Assembly: GCF_011075055.1 (NCBI RefSeq)
Contig: NC_058145.1
Coordinates: forward strand, 2,740,887 to 2,804,886
Reading direction: 5' to 3'
DNA from: Mangifera indica
Lineage: Eukaryota; Streptophyta; Magnoliopsida; Sapindales; Anacardiaceae
DNA length: 64,000 nt
Positions 23,371 to 33,599 of the stretch are shown piece by piece. Both the position numbers and the translations under genes were made by a program. A model generated the notes under the pieces. The model had not been told where the DNA came from. It made no database searches and saw only the letters and a program-made list of their open reading frames with translations. Position 1 is the stretch's first letter, and each line of letters starts with the position of its first letter.

Positions 23371-24282
23371 TTACCCCTTTCGTTTCTTGTTTCCTGCAAC
23401 TCCACCTTTACTAGACCCTCTGACATCATCAGTGGAGTCTGCGGTGTTCTGCTTCTTCATACCCTTTCTCCCTCCATATCCAAACTTAGAATCTTTAAAA
23501 TCTCTACCCTTCCTTTTCTTATCCATTCCTTTCTTAAACTTTCCACCAATTTGTCTCGCCTTCCCTCCTGACCGATCCCATGGAGTCACACCTGGCCTTC
23601 TCTTACTTGACCTCTCAAATGATTTGCCATCTTCAAATGCCAAACTTAGGTCACCGTCATTTACATCTCCAGCAAACCCACTTTGTTGTCTCTGCTTCCT
23701 CCATTTCTTAACAGATTCTATCTCTTCTTTTTTCTGCTTGGCTCTCTCTTTTGTCTTCTGGGCCTGAATCTCTTTAGCTAGCTTCTTGGCCTCTCTGGCC
23801 TTCTTTCTCTCTTCAGCCTCCTCAATCTCTTTCTGTTCTGCAAGAAGTCGGCGTTTTACCTTCTCCATGTGAGCATCTGTCTTAATCATTTCTGCATAAT
23901 AATCAGCTGGCCTAACAAAAGGTAATCCCATTGACTGAAGCTTCTCAAAGGCATGCCTTGTTCCCTCTAGTGCCTGTGTGTAGAAAGATGCCTCTCTTTT
24001 TAAGTCATCATTCACATCCACTTCTTGCTCTTGATTAATATCGATGGACAGCTTGTGTATCCATGCAGCATTTTCCGGCCAACTAATATCTTGAAGTTTT
24101 TCCTCAAGACCCTCTTTGTTGTATACAGCCTTTTTTGATGGTTCAGCTAATTTCACGTCTTCATCTTCTTCTGAATCTGATTCCAGTTCTGATTCTGATT
24201 CAGATTCAGACACTTCCCCATTGAGATCACTCATTTCCTCATCCTCATCAAGCAAAGTCGCATCTTTATTAGGTTTCCCCAT
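23371..24282 (-). CDS. EBP2: rRNA-processing protein EBP2 homologue
   Basis: One coding exon of 303 residues starting at MGKPNKDATLLDEDEEM. EBP2 is a conserved nucleolar factor needed for 27S pre-rRNA processing and 60S subunit assembly. The N-terminus (12-45) is an acidic Ser/Glu/Asp tract. Conserved EBP2 blocks follow: WPENAAWIHKL (68-78), a helical segment with AFEKLQSMGLPFVRPADYY (111-129), AEMIKTDAHMEKVKRRLL, a long basic/acidic coiled coil (about 140-205) and a Lys/Arg/Gly-rich tail with RRPGVTPWDRSGGKA and GKFKKGMDKKRKGRDFKDSK, ending NKKRKG. An upstream in-frame ATG at 24318 would add 12 residues that lie in the predicted leader intron, so MGKP is the better start. A leader intron of about 24294-24886 is likely (minus-strand donor GAGAG|GTATTTTTC, acceptor TATAG|GATATTT). 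Length is normal for plant EBP2. Confidence 0.95.
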   Translation of the reverse strand: MGKPNKDATLLDEDEEMSDLNGEVSESESESELESDSEEDEDVKLAEPSKKAVYNKEGLEEKLQDISWPENAAWIHKLSIDINQEQEVDVNDDLKREASFYTQALEGTRHAFEKLQSMGLPFVRPADYYAEMIKTDAHMEKVKRRLLAEQKEIEEAEERKKAREAKKLAKEIQAQKTKERAKQKKEEIESVKKWRKQRQQSGFAGDVNDGDLSLAFEDGKSFERSSKRRPGVTPWDRSGGKARQIGGKFKKGMDKKRKGRDFKDSKFGYGGRKGMKKQNTADSTDDVRGSSKGGVAGNKKRKG

Positions 24283-24293
24283 TAAAAATATCC

Positions 24294-24886
24294 TATAAAA
24301 ATTAAAATTAAAACACAAAAACAGTCAAACTCAAGGAACACTTAAGAGTACGTTCTATCATTTGTTTATTAAGATACCATGCATAGAATTAAACATAAAA
24401 CAATCTAACAATCAAGCACATTCATCAAAAAACCACCAGCCAGTTTCCATCGCATTGTCATTTAAGATTGCAACAATTAAACAAGTTTAAATTCTTAACT
24501 AATTTAGTTCTTCAAGGAAGAACAACACAAACTAAACATTCATACAAAATCATAAGTTTAATACACATGGCTGTGATTACATCATACGTACAAACTATTC
24601 ACCTCCTACATACCGTTACTGAGTTTCAATTTTTCATTTAATCAGCTCAAAACGAACTTAAAATTGAGAATTCTTCTCGAAAATAACCACGGTTATCTCA
24701 ATACACAGTTTGTCTTACAAAAAAAACAAAACAAAACTCTCTCCTCCAAGCATTGCAACATGATAATAATGAACAAAATCTGAAGCTTTGTGACAATCAT
24801 TCTTTCTTTCAGATCACGCATACACCAAATTAGTATTAAAAATTTAATTCCACAATTTAAAAGAGATAAATAAGGTAGAAAAATAC
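24294..24886 (-). other. Probable 5' UTR intron of EBP2
   Basis: On the minus strand a GAGAG|GTATTT donor at about 24886 and a TATAG|GATATT acceptor at about 24294 flank AT-rich, non-coding DNA ending 12 nt before the ATG. Inferred from consensus only. Confidence 0.5.
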
Positions 24887-24917
24887 CTCTCTGTTGCGGC
24901 CTGTCAAAACCCTGATA

Positions 24918-24925
24918 AAACCCTA
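24918..24925 (-). promoter_or_regulatory. Telobox of EBP2
   Basis: AAACCCTA on the plus strand, in the predicted first non-coding exon of EBP2. Teloboxes, together with site II elements, are typical of plant ribosomal-protein and ribosome-biogenesis promoters. Confidence 0.65.
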
Positions 24926-25035
24926 CTTCTGCTACGAGAAACCGGAGCTGCAACAACTAAAAAAGTAGAAGCAACGGTTGGGGAGAGTTGAGTGATTCAC
25001 TTATACAAATGGATCGGGCCTTTCATATACAGTCA

Positions 25036-25069
25036 AGCCCATTAAAAAGGGCTTCTTTACATGGGCCCA
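25036..25069 (-). promoter_or_regulatory. Site II elements (TGGGCY) of EBP2
   Basis: AGCCCA at 25036-25041 is TGGGCT on the gene strand, and the palindrome TGGGCCCA at 25062-25069 supplies a site II match on each strand. They lie 110-145 bp upstream of the telobox. TCP factors bind site II elements, and telobox plus site II is the classical pairing in nucleolar-gene promoters. Confidence 0.65.
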
Positions 25070-25194
25070 TTTGAAAATGGCCCGTTTTTAGGTCAAAGCA
25101 CTGCTTCTGAGAAAACTTACTGAAATCCCAAATTAATCATAAATTTCTTCTGAAACCAGGAACCCAATTACCGCACCCACGTATTTCTTGTTAT

Positions 25195-25610
25195 TAGTGT
25201 CGAACCGTGTATAACATCATATATTAAAAATTAAATTTTTTGTATTATACATCAAATATCGTATCTTATCATATGATACATTTTTTATAAAATAATAACA
25301 AATTCTAATTAATAACCCATTGTTTTGGAAAATATCAAATATATTTTTAAAAATTTAAAATTTCTCATATGCACCTTATTACATTTTTATTTTCTTTAAA
25401 AAATGTATCAATTTATATTATTAATATATATCATATCGTATAATATATCTATTATATCATATTAATTCGATATACTTCATAATACTTATCATTTTTAATC
25501 TATATTATATCATATTATAAAATATTGATAACTATGATTTATAAAGATATAACAAATATTTATATTACATATATATATTAAAATGTCGATAACTATGTTC
25601 TAATGATCGG
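25195..25610 (+). repeat. Dispersed repeat family C, copy 1
   Basis: AT-rich, about 400 bp, with the ordered blocks TATGATACATTTTTTATAAA, AAAAATTTAAAATTTCTCAT and TATTAATTCGATATACTTCA, closing near AAATATTGATAACTATG. The same order of blocks recurs at 53685 and 56395, with a reverse partial copy at 49985. No ORF. Confidence 0.6.
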
Positions 25611-26084
25611 ACATAGTTAAATTGATAGAACTAACTAATCCATTCTAATTATTAACACCATGCATCTCATGCCCTTATCACGGACCTCCATGGCCCAAAG
25701 ACAATCATTACCATCCTCTTCACCCTATGTTTTTTACCCTGGACGGGCGAGATTTAATCACCTGCGTCCATGCTATGCTTGTGCCTAGCTCTTCAAATAA
25801 ACCTATAGTTTCAAGACTGGCAACTTTTATAATTCTACAAATAAGGTAAGATTTTATATATATATATATATATACATAAATCTTATGATTTATTCAAACA
25901 AGTTAATATAATAATATATAATTTGATAATATAATCTTTTTTTACTTTAAAATCATTTAATAATATTATATTACATCAAATTACATCGATAAGTTAATAA
26001 ACTCTATTGGTAGATATAACTTTACTACTAGTTATTACCTGAAAATCAAATCAAACCAAACCTTATAATATCATACAACACACA
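25611..26084. other. Intergenic, AT-rich; short TA microsatellite
   Basis: A (TA)n run of about 18 bases begins near 25857. Nothing else is recognised. A moderately GC-rich island at about 25660-25800 has no ORF. Confidence 0.4.
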
Positions 26085-26395
26085 ATTTTATTTAAATAAT
26101 CTTGGATATAATTATTCTAAAATATTTTTTATATTATTTGTTATATTAATTAAAAATAAAATTATTTTTGTCTTAAAAATTAATAAATAAAAATATAATT
26201 ACAATAAAATTTAAATTATTTTAATAATATTTTAATATGATAATTAAATTATCTATTATATTATCTGTCATATTACAATTGGTAATAAAAGATTTCCAAA
26301 ATATTTTATTACTTATAAATCAAACAAAGTAATATATAAATAATAAAAAATTAATTACCATAATAATTTTTAATCTCTTCTAACCAAACGCTACT
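26085..26395 (-). mobile_element. Diverged third copy of the Tourist-like MITE, reversed
   Basis: Read in reverse, the segment follows the MITEs at 52752 and 54149: shared words include ATATTAATTAAAAATAAA and TTTGTCTTAAAAATTAATAA. Its right end, TAACCAAACGCTAC, matches the reversed GGCGTTTGG terminus. The left end is lost or too diverged to place. Confidence 0.5.
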
Positions 26396-26618
26396 TTAAG
26401 ATATGTTAATCAACTATTTGACCTATTAATTAGAATTGATTTCAGGTTACTTGAGTTTGTTTTCAATTGGACTAAATTTCTTTGCCATAAGAGAGGCTCG
26501 AAAGTTATTAATTTATTGTTAGTGATTTTTTGAGTTATTAATTTATCATTAGGTCTGTCTTAGTGACCGAACGACTAAACCCAATCATATGATAACATTC
26601 AATATTATTCTGAAATAA

Positions 26619-26784
26619 TAATACTATATCTACACACTTTAATATATATAATTAGTATACACAAATGATGTATCATCATCTGATTAAACGATTTAGAATT
26701 AAAGATAAAATAACACCAATCATATATTAACACATCATTTATATATCTAAATTATATACAAAAAAATATGTACACAACATTGCT
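26619..26784. repeat. Palindromic repeat family A copy
   Basis: Left end AATACTATATCTACACAC, with TGATGTATCATCATCTGATT; right arm with ATATTAACACATCATTTATA and end ATATGTACACAACATTG. The arms are mutually complementary. No coding capacity. Confidence 0.6.
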
Positions 26785-28188
26785 CAACCTGAAAAACATT
26801 TCTAAAGTTATAAAGAGTTCAATTTTTATTTCCATTTTTTTAAGTTTCTTCTCCTAGTAGAAGCTGAGCCTGCCCTAAATCCAGCTTCAATTTCAGTTAA
26901 AACTAGTGTGGATTGAACAAGATCCACTACCAAAACTTCAACAAAACCACTCTAAAGAATTTCTCAGAAACCTTCCAAAAACATCAACCTTTGATTTGCC
27001 AATCAATGATCACAGTGACACTACCAGCTTTAACAAATTCAAAACGGCCAATGAACATGACCGAGGTTCACATCACTTGGCAAAGCTATGAGGTTGGACC
27101 TAACCCAACCTCGCATTATTTGAACTCAAATAACACAACCTACGGTTAGACAAAGCAAACTCTTGCACTGGCCAAGAACACACTTCTCCATATCCATCAC
27201 CAGTTCTTTCAACTTAATCTTCATAATATCCAACTGTCACAATTCCACCTACCAATTATATACATCCTCACAAAGCTAAGCTACGTCACTTCACAAAATA
27301 TTATTCATAAAACAAAACAGAAAAACACTAAATTAAACATGTCTATATCACACAAACACAATTATAAGATTGCGATCGAGTTGGGAATTGTGGTTGTGAT
27401 AGAGATAGGATTTGTGTGTTGGGCTTGGAGGTCGTGAATAGATTTTGGTTGATTGCTTCATTCAGCAATGACTTTAGAGAGGAAAATTAGGATTTGTAAG
27501 CAAGGTGAGTTGATGGCACTATTGGTAGATGGTTACTTGTAAAGAAGGATGGATGCTGCAACTCTGAAGGCTTCTTGGGGCAAAGCAATGGGGGGAGAGA
27601 AAACAAGGTACAACGAGACCAAACATCTCGACTTGATTAGATCAAGAAGATCCAACCAAGTTGAGGTTGGTCTGGTGTTATGGGTGAGGTTGGCACGACA
27701 AGAAGTCGACGTATCCATTCAATGACGGTAAAGGAAGGAAAGTCTGGTTAAATATAGAAAGAACCAGAGAATTAGGCGACAGAAATATGACAGCCTTGTC
27801 AGTGTCGGAAAACCAACAACACTAATATTAATATTATAGGAAAAAAGTAAAAAATAATAAAATAATACAATTAAGATTTAAAATTAATTCAAAGTTTTTT
27901 CATAATTTCAATAAAAAATAAGATTATACTGATAATTAAAATCTATATTAAGTGTTAAACACAGTTTCATGATATAACAAAAAATGACAAAAGCAATAAA
28001 TTTCAGCGTTAGTTGCAAAATTTGTGCTTACAGAACTACCACACAACTCCCACTGGAACAATGCAATGAGATACAACCGCCCAAAAAAACCCTATACACA
28101 ATAAAGTTCCGGTAATAATCTTACCTGTCAGCTACTAAAACAGTGAAGAGCTTCAAAACTGGAGGAAAGAGAAAAAAGAACAGCCTGT
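26785..28188. other. Intergenic, no gene recognised
   Basis: Composition is more balanced at 26840-27780 than in the flanks. Open frames of about 60-80 codons (26906, 26913, 27533) look like chance: no domains, and no splice partners that extend them. The stretch 27830-28000 is AT-rich. The end probably includes the 3' UTR of FKBP53. Confidence 0.4.
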
Positions 28189-31100
28189 TTATCGAACATC
28201 AACCAACTCCACATCAAACACAAGCCACGAATTTGGTGGTATCTTTCCCCCGGCACCTTTTGCCCCATAACTGCATAAAATTACAAACAAAACACTTAGG
28301 CTGGAAAAAAAGAGGAAGAGAAGTCAATTACAGACAAATAGGTTACTAAGGGCAATAAAATTCTTGGGAATGCAATGGATATTATAATGCCACCAAAAAT
28401 AATGAACATCAAGACTAGTGGCAACAAAAAGGATGTGAATTAGATATTATGTCAATTGCATACCCCATTGATGGTGGAATTGTAAGTCTTCGTTTGTCCC
28501 CCACACGCATGCCTGGTGATTCAATAAACAGACACATGAAAACATATTGAACATATATTTGCACTTCAACAACAAAAGATTGCAAAATCTTGATCATTCA
28601 GAGCATACCATTGACCCCAACATCCCATCCCTTAATCACTTGCCCTATGCCTGAACAATCAAAAGAAAAAAAATTAAAAACAGAGGAATACACAATCAAG
28701 TTTTAATCCTATAGACTCTTGATAAGATGGTACCTAGGCGGAATTTAAAGGGTGCTCTGCCCACGTTTGAGTCAAATATTTTCCCGTTTTTCAGTTTTCC
28801 AATGTAGTGGACGCTGACCTGAAACCAAGATGACATTCGGTAATTCAAAATTTAATATACATCCGATTTTGAGTCATCCATTAAACCAGTATTGGAGATT
28901 CAATGTATACCTATTTTTGTGATGTCTAGAGATATAACTATTTTCGTTTTTTGTTGGTAAATACCAAAATCTACAAGTAATTGGTCTATATGATAGATTC
29001 AAAATTCCGTCACGTGTGGCATATACATTTGAAACAAAATTAAAGCACTTTATTTTAAAAGCAACAGACCAAGCAGTGTTGCTTGGCTGGCAATATAATA
29101 AGGCACTTTCATTATACTTAAACAGTGTTCTTACCTTGCTAAACTTGTAGGACAATAAATAAAAGGAAATGTCTATAACCACAAAGAAAGAAAAGCAAGT
29201 AGTAAGAAGATCATCAATTTATAAGAGGTTAAAAAAACTGTAAGGCCTTGGCACAGTTGGTCAAATTAAACAAGAAATTTAGAAGACAAATAATGACCTG
29301 TTTTCCATTAGAAGCTCTTTTTCCATCTGGCTTTCCCATTGCTACCTCCTCAATAACCAATCCATTTGGAAATGATCTCACTTGAGATGGTTCAGACACA
29401 GCTTGTTCTTGCATGGGTGAAACAGTCTGGTCAGTTTTCCTGTCCCCTTCACTTTCCTGGGACTTCTTCTTCTTTTGTTTCTTTTTTTTCTTCCCAGGGT
29501 AATTTTCATCAGGCACATTCTCTGCATCATTGCCAAGGTTCCTGCTCATGCATAAAATAACGTGCTCAAGAAACTATTCCTGTAATACTAGCATATTGAC
29601 CTCAGGAAACGTGACAGACAAGTCTTCTTCAAAAAAGTGAGTACATAAACTTGTTCAGCAAGAGGATACATACATGCATACTTTAAGCCAATTCTAAGGT
29701 TTTATATTACTATTGTTTATTATAGAGCTTTCAACGTGTTTATAGTGAGATTTATTGTTTCCTAGAGTGAGTAACACAGAATCAGTTTCTAATCATATCA
29801 TCAAAGCAATCAGAAAGAATAATCATAGAATTGGGGTAAAAAATAGTTCCTAAAGCGAAACACAGACCTCGTAACTAATGAACCAAAAATGGCTAATTAC
29901 CATGAAATAAAAACTGGCCCTCCATATTCAAAGAATATATGCAAAAAAGATTTTGGCCATACTCTGAACTTCAATATGGCAATAATAACAGTGTAATAAT
30001 GCGCAGGCTTGAGACTGCAAAATGAAGGATGGAAATTCTCACTTCTGGTTCATGTTGTGGCTCTTCAACTCCTGTTGATTTTTTCCCTCTGAGAGATCCT
30101 CAATCTCATCACTAATAACAGCTTTATTAATTTGTCCCCGTTCACCCTTTTCTTTTTTCTTTTTCTTCTTCTTTTTTCTGAAATCAAAATTAGAAAACGC
30201 TTACATAATATGAAAAATCAAATATTAGCAGGCTCTGCTATATATTAAAATCTATGCTAACATGATGACAAAACTAGAATTCTCACTGCAAGTACAAATC
30301 AGCCATTAATGGTCCCAACAAAAATCTGTTAAACCTAATAGCATGCCCACTTAACAAACGAGCAAGAAAAAAGCAAGTCCTTGTTTGAACAAGGCAGGTA
30401 AAGGAGAGGGACTCCTTTTTCAAATGTGATATGACAAAAGTGGTACCTCCAAAGAAAAAAAGGAGCTTTTGCATAATTTCCGTCAACAGATTGATTAACT
30501 TACTTCTCTGGTTGATCATCTTGGTCCACACTTTCAACTTTTCTTTTTTTCCCAGTACCATCATCACTGCTGCCTATGCCTTTCTTCTTCTCAGAGTTTT
30601 CACTTGTTTTCTTATCTGTCACTTCATCCTCTCCCACTTGGGAATCTTGAGAAATTCCTTTGCTTTTACATGAGCTAGAAATCGGAAAGCCATCTTCATC
30701 TTCACTTTCCAAGACTGAGACACCGGCACCACTCTTGACAACAATTTGTTGCTCAGAGTTACTTGATTGATCCTTTTTCTTTAGTCGTTTTGGTTGATTG
30801 TTCCCATTCATGGGTTTCTCATCATCCACTATCTCCTCAATCACAACTACATTAACAAAGTATTAAAACATCAAGAGACAAACATCTAAGTGTCACCAAA
30901 TCTAGCATGAAGAAATGGAGTAAATGTCCTGCACAATTGAGAAAGCACCAATGCATAGACCAATTGAGATTAAATCGCTTCTATATGTCACCAGTGAATA
31001 AGACAGTAGCAGTGCTTACTTTACTGGAGTATTTTGACCATGACCGAGTGTGAGTCTTTTCTAACTAACCATTTTTCAATGAAGACTTCAAGGATTATTC

Positions 31101-33424
31101 CTAATTTAATATGCCCACACATTCAGAATGCATTATTAGGCTATTGGTAAATAGAAACAATTATCAAGTTGACATAAAATTTCATTTTTCTATCAAGAAA
31201 AGACAAAATCCTCTTAAATTCAATACAGTTTCTTCTTTTCAACAATCATTTCATGAAAGGTTTAAATTTGGAAGTCAACTGTAACTAGATTTAAAGGTAA
31301 TAAAAAGGATAAATTAGTTACTTTAAAAATCCATTTAAACTTCATCAAGTAGACCTAAATTATTCTTTTGCTGTCAAGAAGAGACAAAATCTTCTTAAAA
31401 ATTCAGTGCAGTTTCTTCTTTTCAACAATCCTTTAATGAAAGGCCTAAATTTGGAGGTCAGTTGTGATTTAAAGGTACTAAATAGGATAAAATTAGTATT
31501 TTATAACTATTTGAAATTGAAACTTCACCATGTGTGGAAGGTCATAGAGAATCTCTTAAAGTTTCATTTTTAAGAGTGCAAATTTTCAATGACAATTTAC
31601 CTCCACTATTACGGATAGTTGAAGGTGGGAATAAGTCATCATCATCATCAGCAAAGTCATCCTCATACTCATCTCCGGTATCAAATTCAGAGGAGTCATC
31701 TGTATTAATCTCCATGATATCCTCCCCATACGAATCACTTCAAGTTAAGTAAAGGAAATTTAATACAACCATAAAATGACTCCATTGTATATAAAATATC
31801 ATTTTGGCCCACAATTAAAACAAAATAAAATATCAATAAGTAAGACTATGTGCACTTTTAATGAGTACTAATTTGGACAGCAATAATGATATATCACCAC
31901 GTGATTTGAGTGTTACTTTTTCTTTAATTCAAACTCACTCAATCACATAGTGACACATCATCATTGACACTCAAATTAGTACTCATAATAAATGCATATA
32001 GTTTTGATTGAATATCAATGGAAAATGAACTAATCAAAAGGATACGAATCATATTCATCTCGAAGGTGATCTCCATCATCAGCCACAAAGTAACCAGATA
32101 GATGGATGCTTCGTGGACCAATTACTGAGAAGGCTACCAAATCATCCTCATCAAATTCAAGATTCAAGGAGCAAGATTCGTTCTTATTTGGCAATAAAGA
32201 GCATAAGAAAATTGGAATTTTATCTCCTACGGAGCATTGAAGTATGGTCTTTTCTGCTGACGAACCAAGGCCTAAAGTTGCCTAACTCATCAAATAAAAC
32301 ATAATAAACTTAGGATTAGACAACTTTCAACAGATCGATGAAGGTCAATAGACAAACAAAGATGTACAAATTATGATAAATCAATAAAAAAATCTACTCC
32401 TTCAATAGACTCTGAGACCAAGACAAGTCACCAACCATAAAAATGATTAAGCCAAAAACCAGTTACACATTGCTCATTTGAGCCTCTCTATAATTCAAGA
32501 CCACCTAGAACATGTAATTCAACATCAATAACATTTTACTGTCAATAAAACGCCATAGACTGCTTCAAGCTTTAGCCAGATGCAAAATTGTAAGTGCACA
32601 GCACCCATTTGGGTGCATACACACTTCAAACTTTAAACAATATCAAATCAAAAGAAAATAAAGAAAACGCTTAAGTAGTTACAAAATCACATTGTTTACT
32701 TAAATTGCTTGTCAGTAGTATTACTACAACTTCATGCCATAATAATATCAAGCCATGTATCAACAAATATCCAATTATGTATTCTCCATTGACATGAACG
32801 AAAGACTTATAAAGTTTCATTGATTTGATGAAAAGAATTTCTAAAAGAAGTACAAAATCATCTATGATATCCAATGACCTTTACACATGTAGCCACTAAG
32901 CCTTAATCTTACACACATATCCTTCTATACTATTTTACCTCTACTTTTTCTAGAGTATATCCATATAGACAAAAGGAAAGAGCCAGTGTCATATTTATTC
33001 AAAATACATTATTAGCAGCAAAGTGATCAAAAAAACAGAAATGCCGAAAATGCAAAATTTAACAACAAATTGAATCTCAATATGGATTAATGCCTATTAA
33101 AACAGATGTACACCTGAGTTACATGAAGCGTTCCTTGCACATTATCAGAATGATAAGGATGAGGTTTTCCGGGTTTCACTTCGATTCCTGGTAAAAAAGA
33201 AATCAACAAAAAACACATACACAAACACGAAATCGAATCATTCGGAAACAAAATCGAAACTCAATACTCTTAATTAAATTATCATTCATTTTATTGTTTC
33301 TTTCTGACGGTTTCTTTGGCAAACAAACACGTTTAACATTCAGTAACAAAAACAAAAGATACAAGTTGGATGGAAATTAAAGTGCTCTTGGGAGTTTACG
33401 AGAGAACTCACCCCAGAAACCCAT
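28189..33424 (-). CDS. FKBP53: Nucleolar FKBP-type prolyl isomerase and histone chaperone, FKBP53
   Basis: Eleven exons on the minus strand, in transcript order: 33412-33424, 33114-33187, 32046-32281, 31601-31737, 30504-30846, 30043-30177, 29298-29541, 28734-28818, 28609-28650, 28464-28512 and 28189-28270. They join in phase to 479 residues, about the length of Arabidopsis FKBP53. In that species it is a histone chaperone that represses rRNA genes. The N-terminal nucleoplasmin-like domain (1 to about 105) begins [20 protein letters not shown]. Acidic runs follow ([10 protein letters not shown], 130s-150s), then Lys-rich nuclear/nucleolar signals, including eight consecutive Lys across the exon 5/6 junction. 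The C-terminal FKBP domain (about 370-479) has [37 protein letters not shown] and [20 protein letters not shown], so the catalytic pocket looks intact. The first coding exon is only 13 nt. A family A repeat sits in the exon 3/4 intron and a tandem duplication in the exon 4/5 intron. Confidence 0.95.
31162..31527. repeat. Tandem duplication of about 181 bp inside an FKBP53 intron
   Basis: Copy 1 is about 31162-31341 and copy 2 about 31342-31527. Shared blocks such as AGACAAAATC (31201 and 31382) and CAGTTTCTTCTTTTCAACAA repeat at an offset of 180-181 bp with scattered differences. It lies wholly within the intron at 30847-31600. Confidence 0.75.
31842..32009. repeat. Palindromic repeat family A copy in an FKBP53 intron
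   Basis: Left arm with GACTATGTGCACTTTTAATG and ATATCACCACGTGATTTGAG; right arm with CACTCAATCACATAGTGACA and ACTCATAATAAATGCATATA. The arms fold back on each other. It makes up over half of the 308-nt intron at 31738-32045. Confidence 0.65.
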
Positions 33425-33477
33425 TTCTCTGGTGACACTTGTTTCAGAGAATTGTGCTAATTTGAGCGCTTTCTCTA

Positions 33478-33485
33478 AAACCCTA
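33478..33485 (-). promoter_or_regulatory. Telobox close to the FKBP53 start
   Basis: AAACCCTA on the plus strand, 54 nt upstream of the FKBP53 ATG, probably in the leader. It has the same orientation relative to the gene as the EBP2 telobox. A second partial match (GCCCTAACC) lies near 33513. Confidence 0.5.
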
Positions 33486-33599
33486 GAGAACACCTCACCA
33501 CAAGCAGCTTAAGCCCTAACCACTGAGTAGTGAGGGAAAACGCTCCAAAGTTCATTGTAAAACCCCATAGATCCAAAACTTTTAAAACTTTACCGAAAA

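Noticed and set aside
23357..23767. 136-codon open frame on the plus strand
   Set aside because: Antisense to the EBP2 tail; its Phe/Leu/Pro-rich peptide is the mirror of Lys/Arg/Glu codons.
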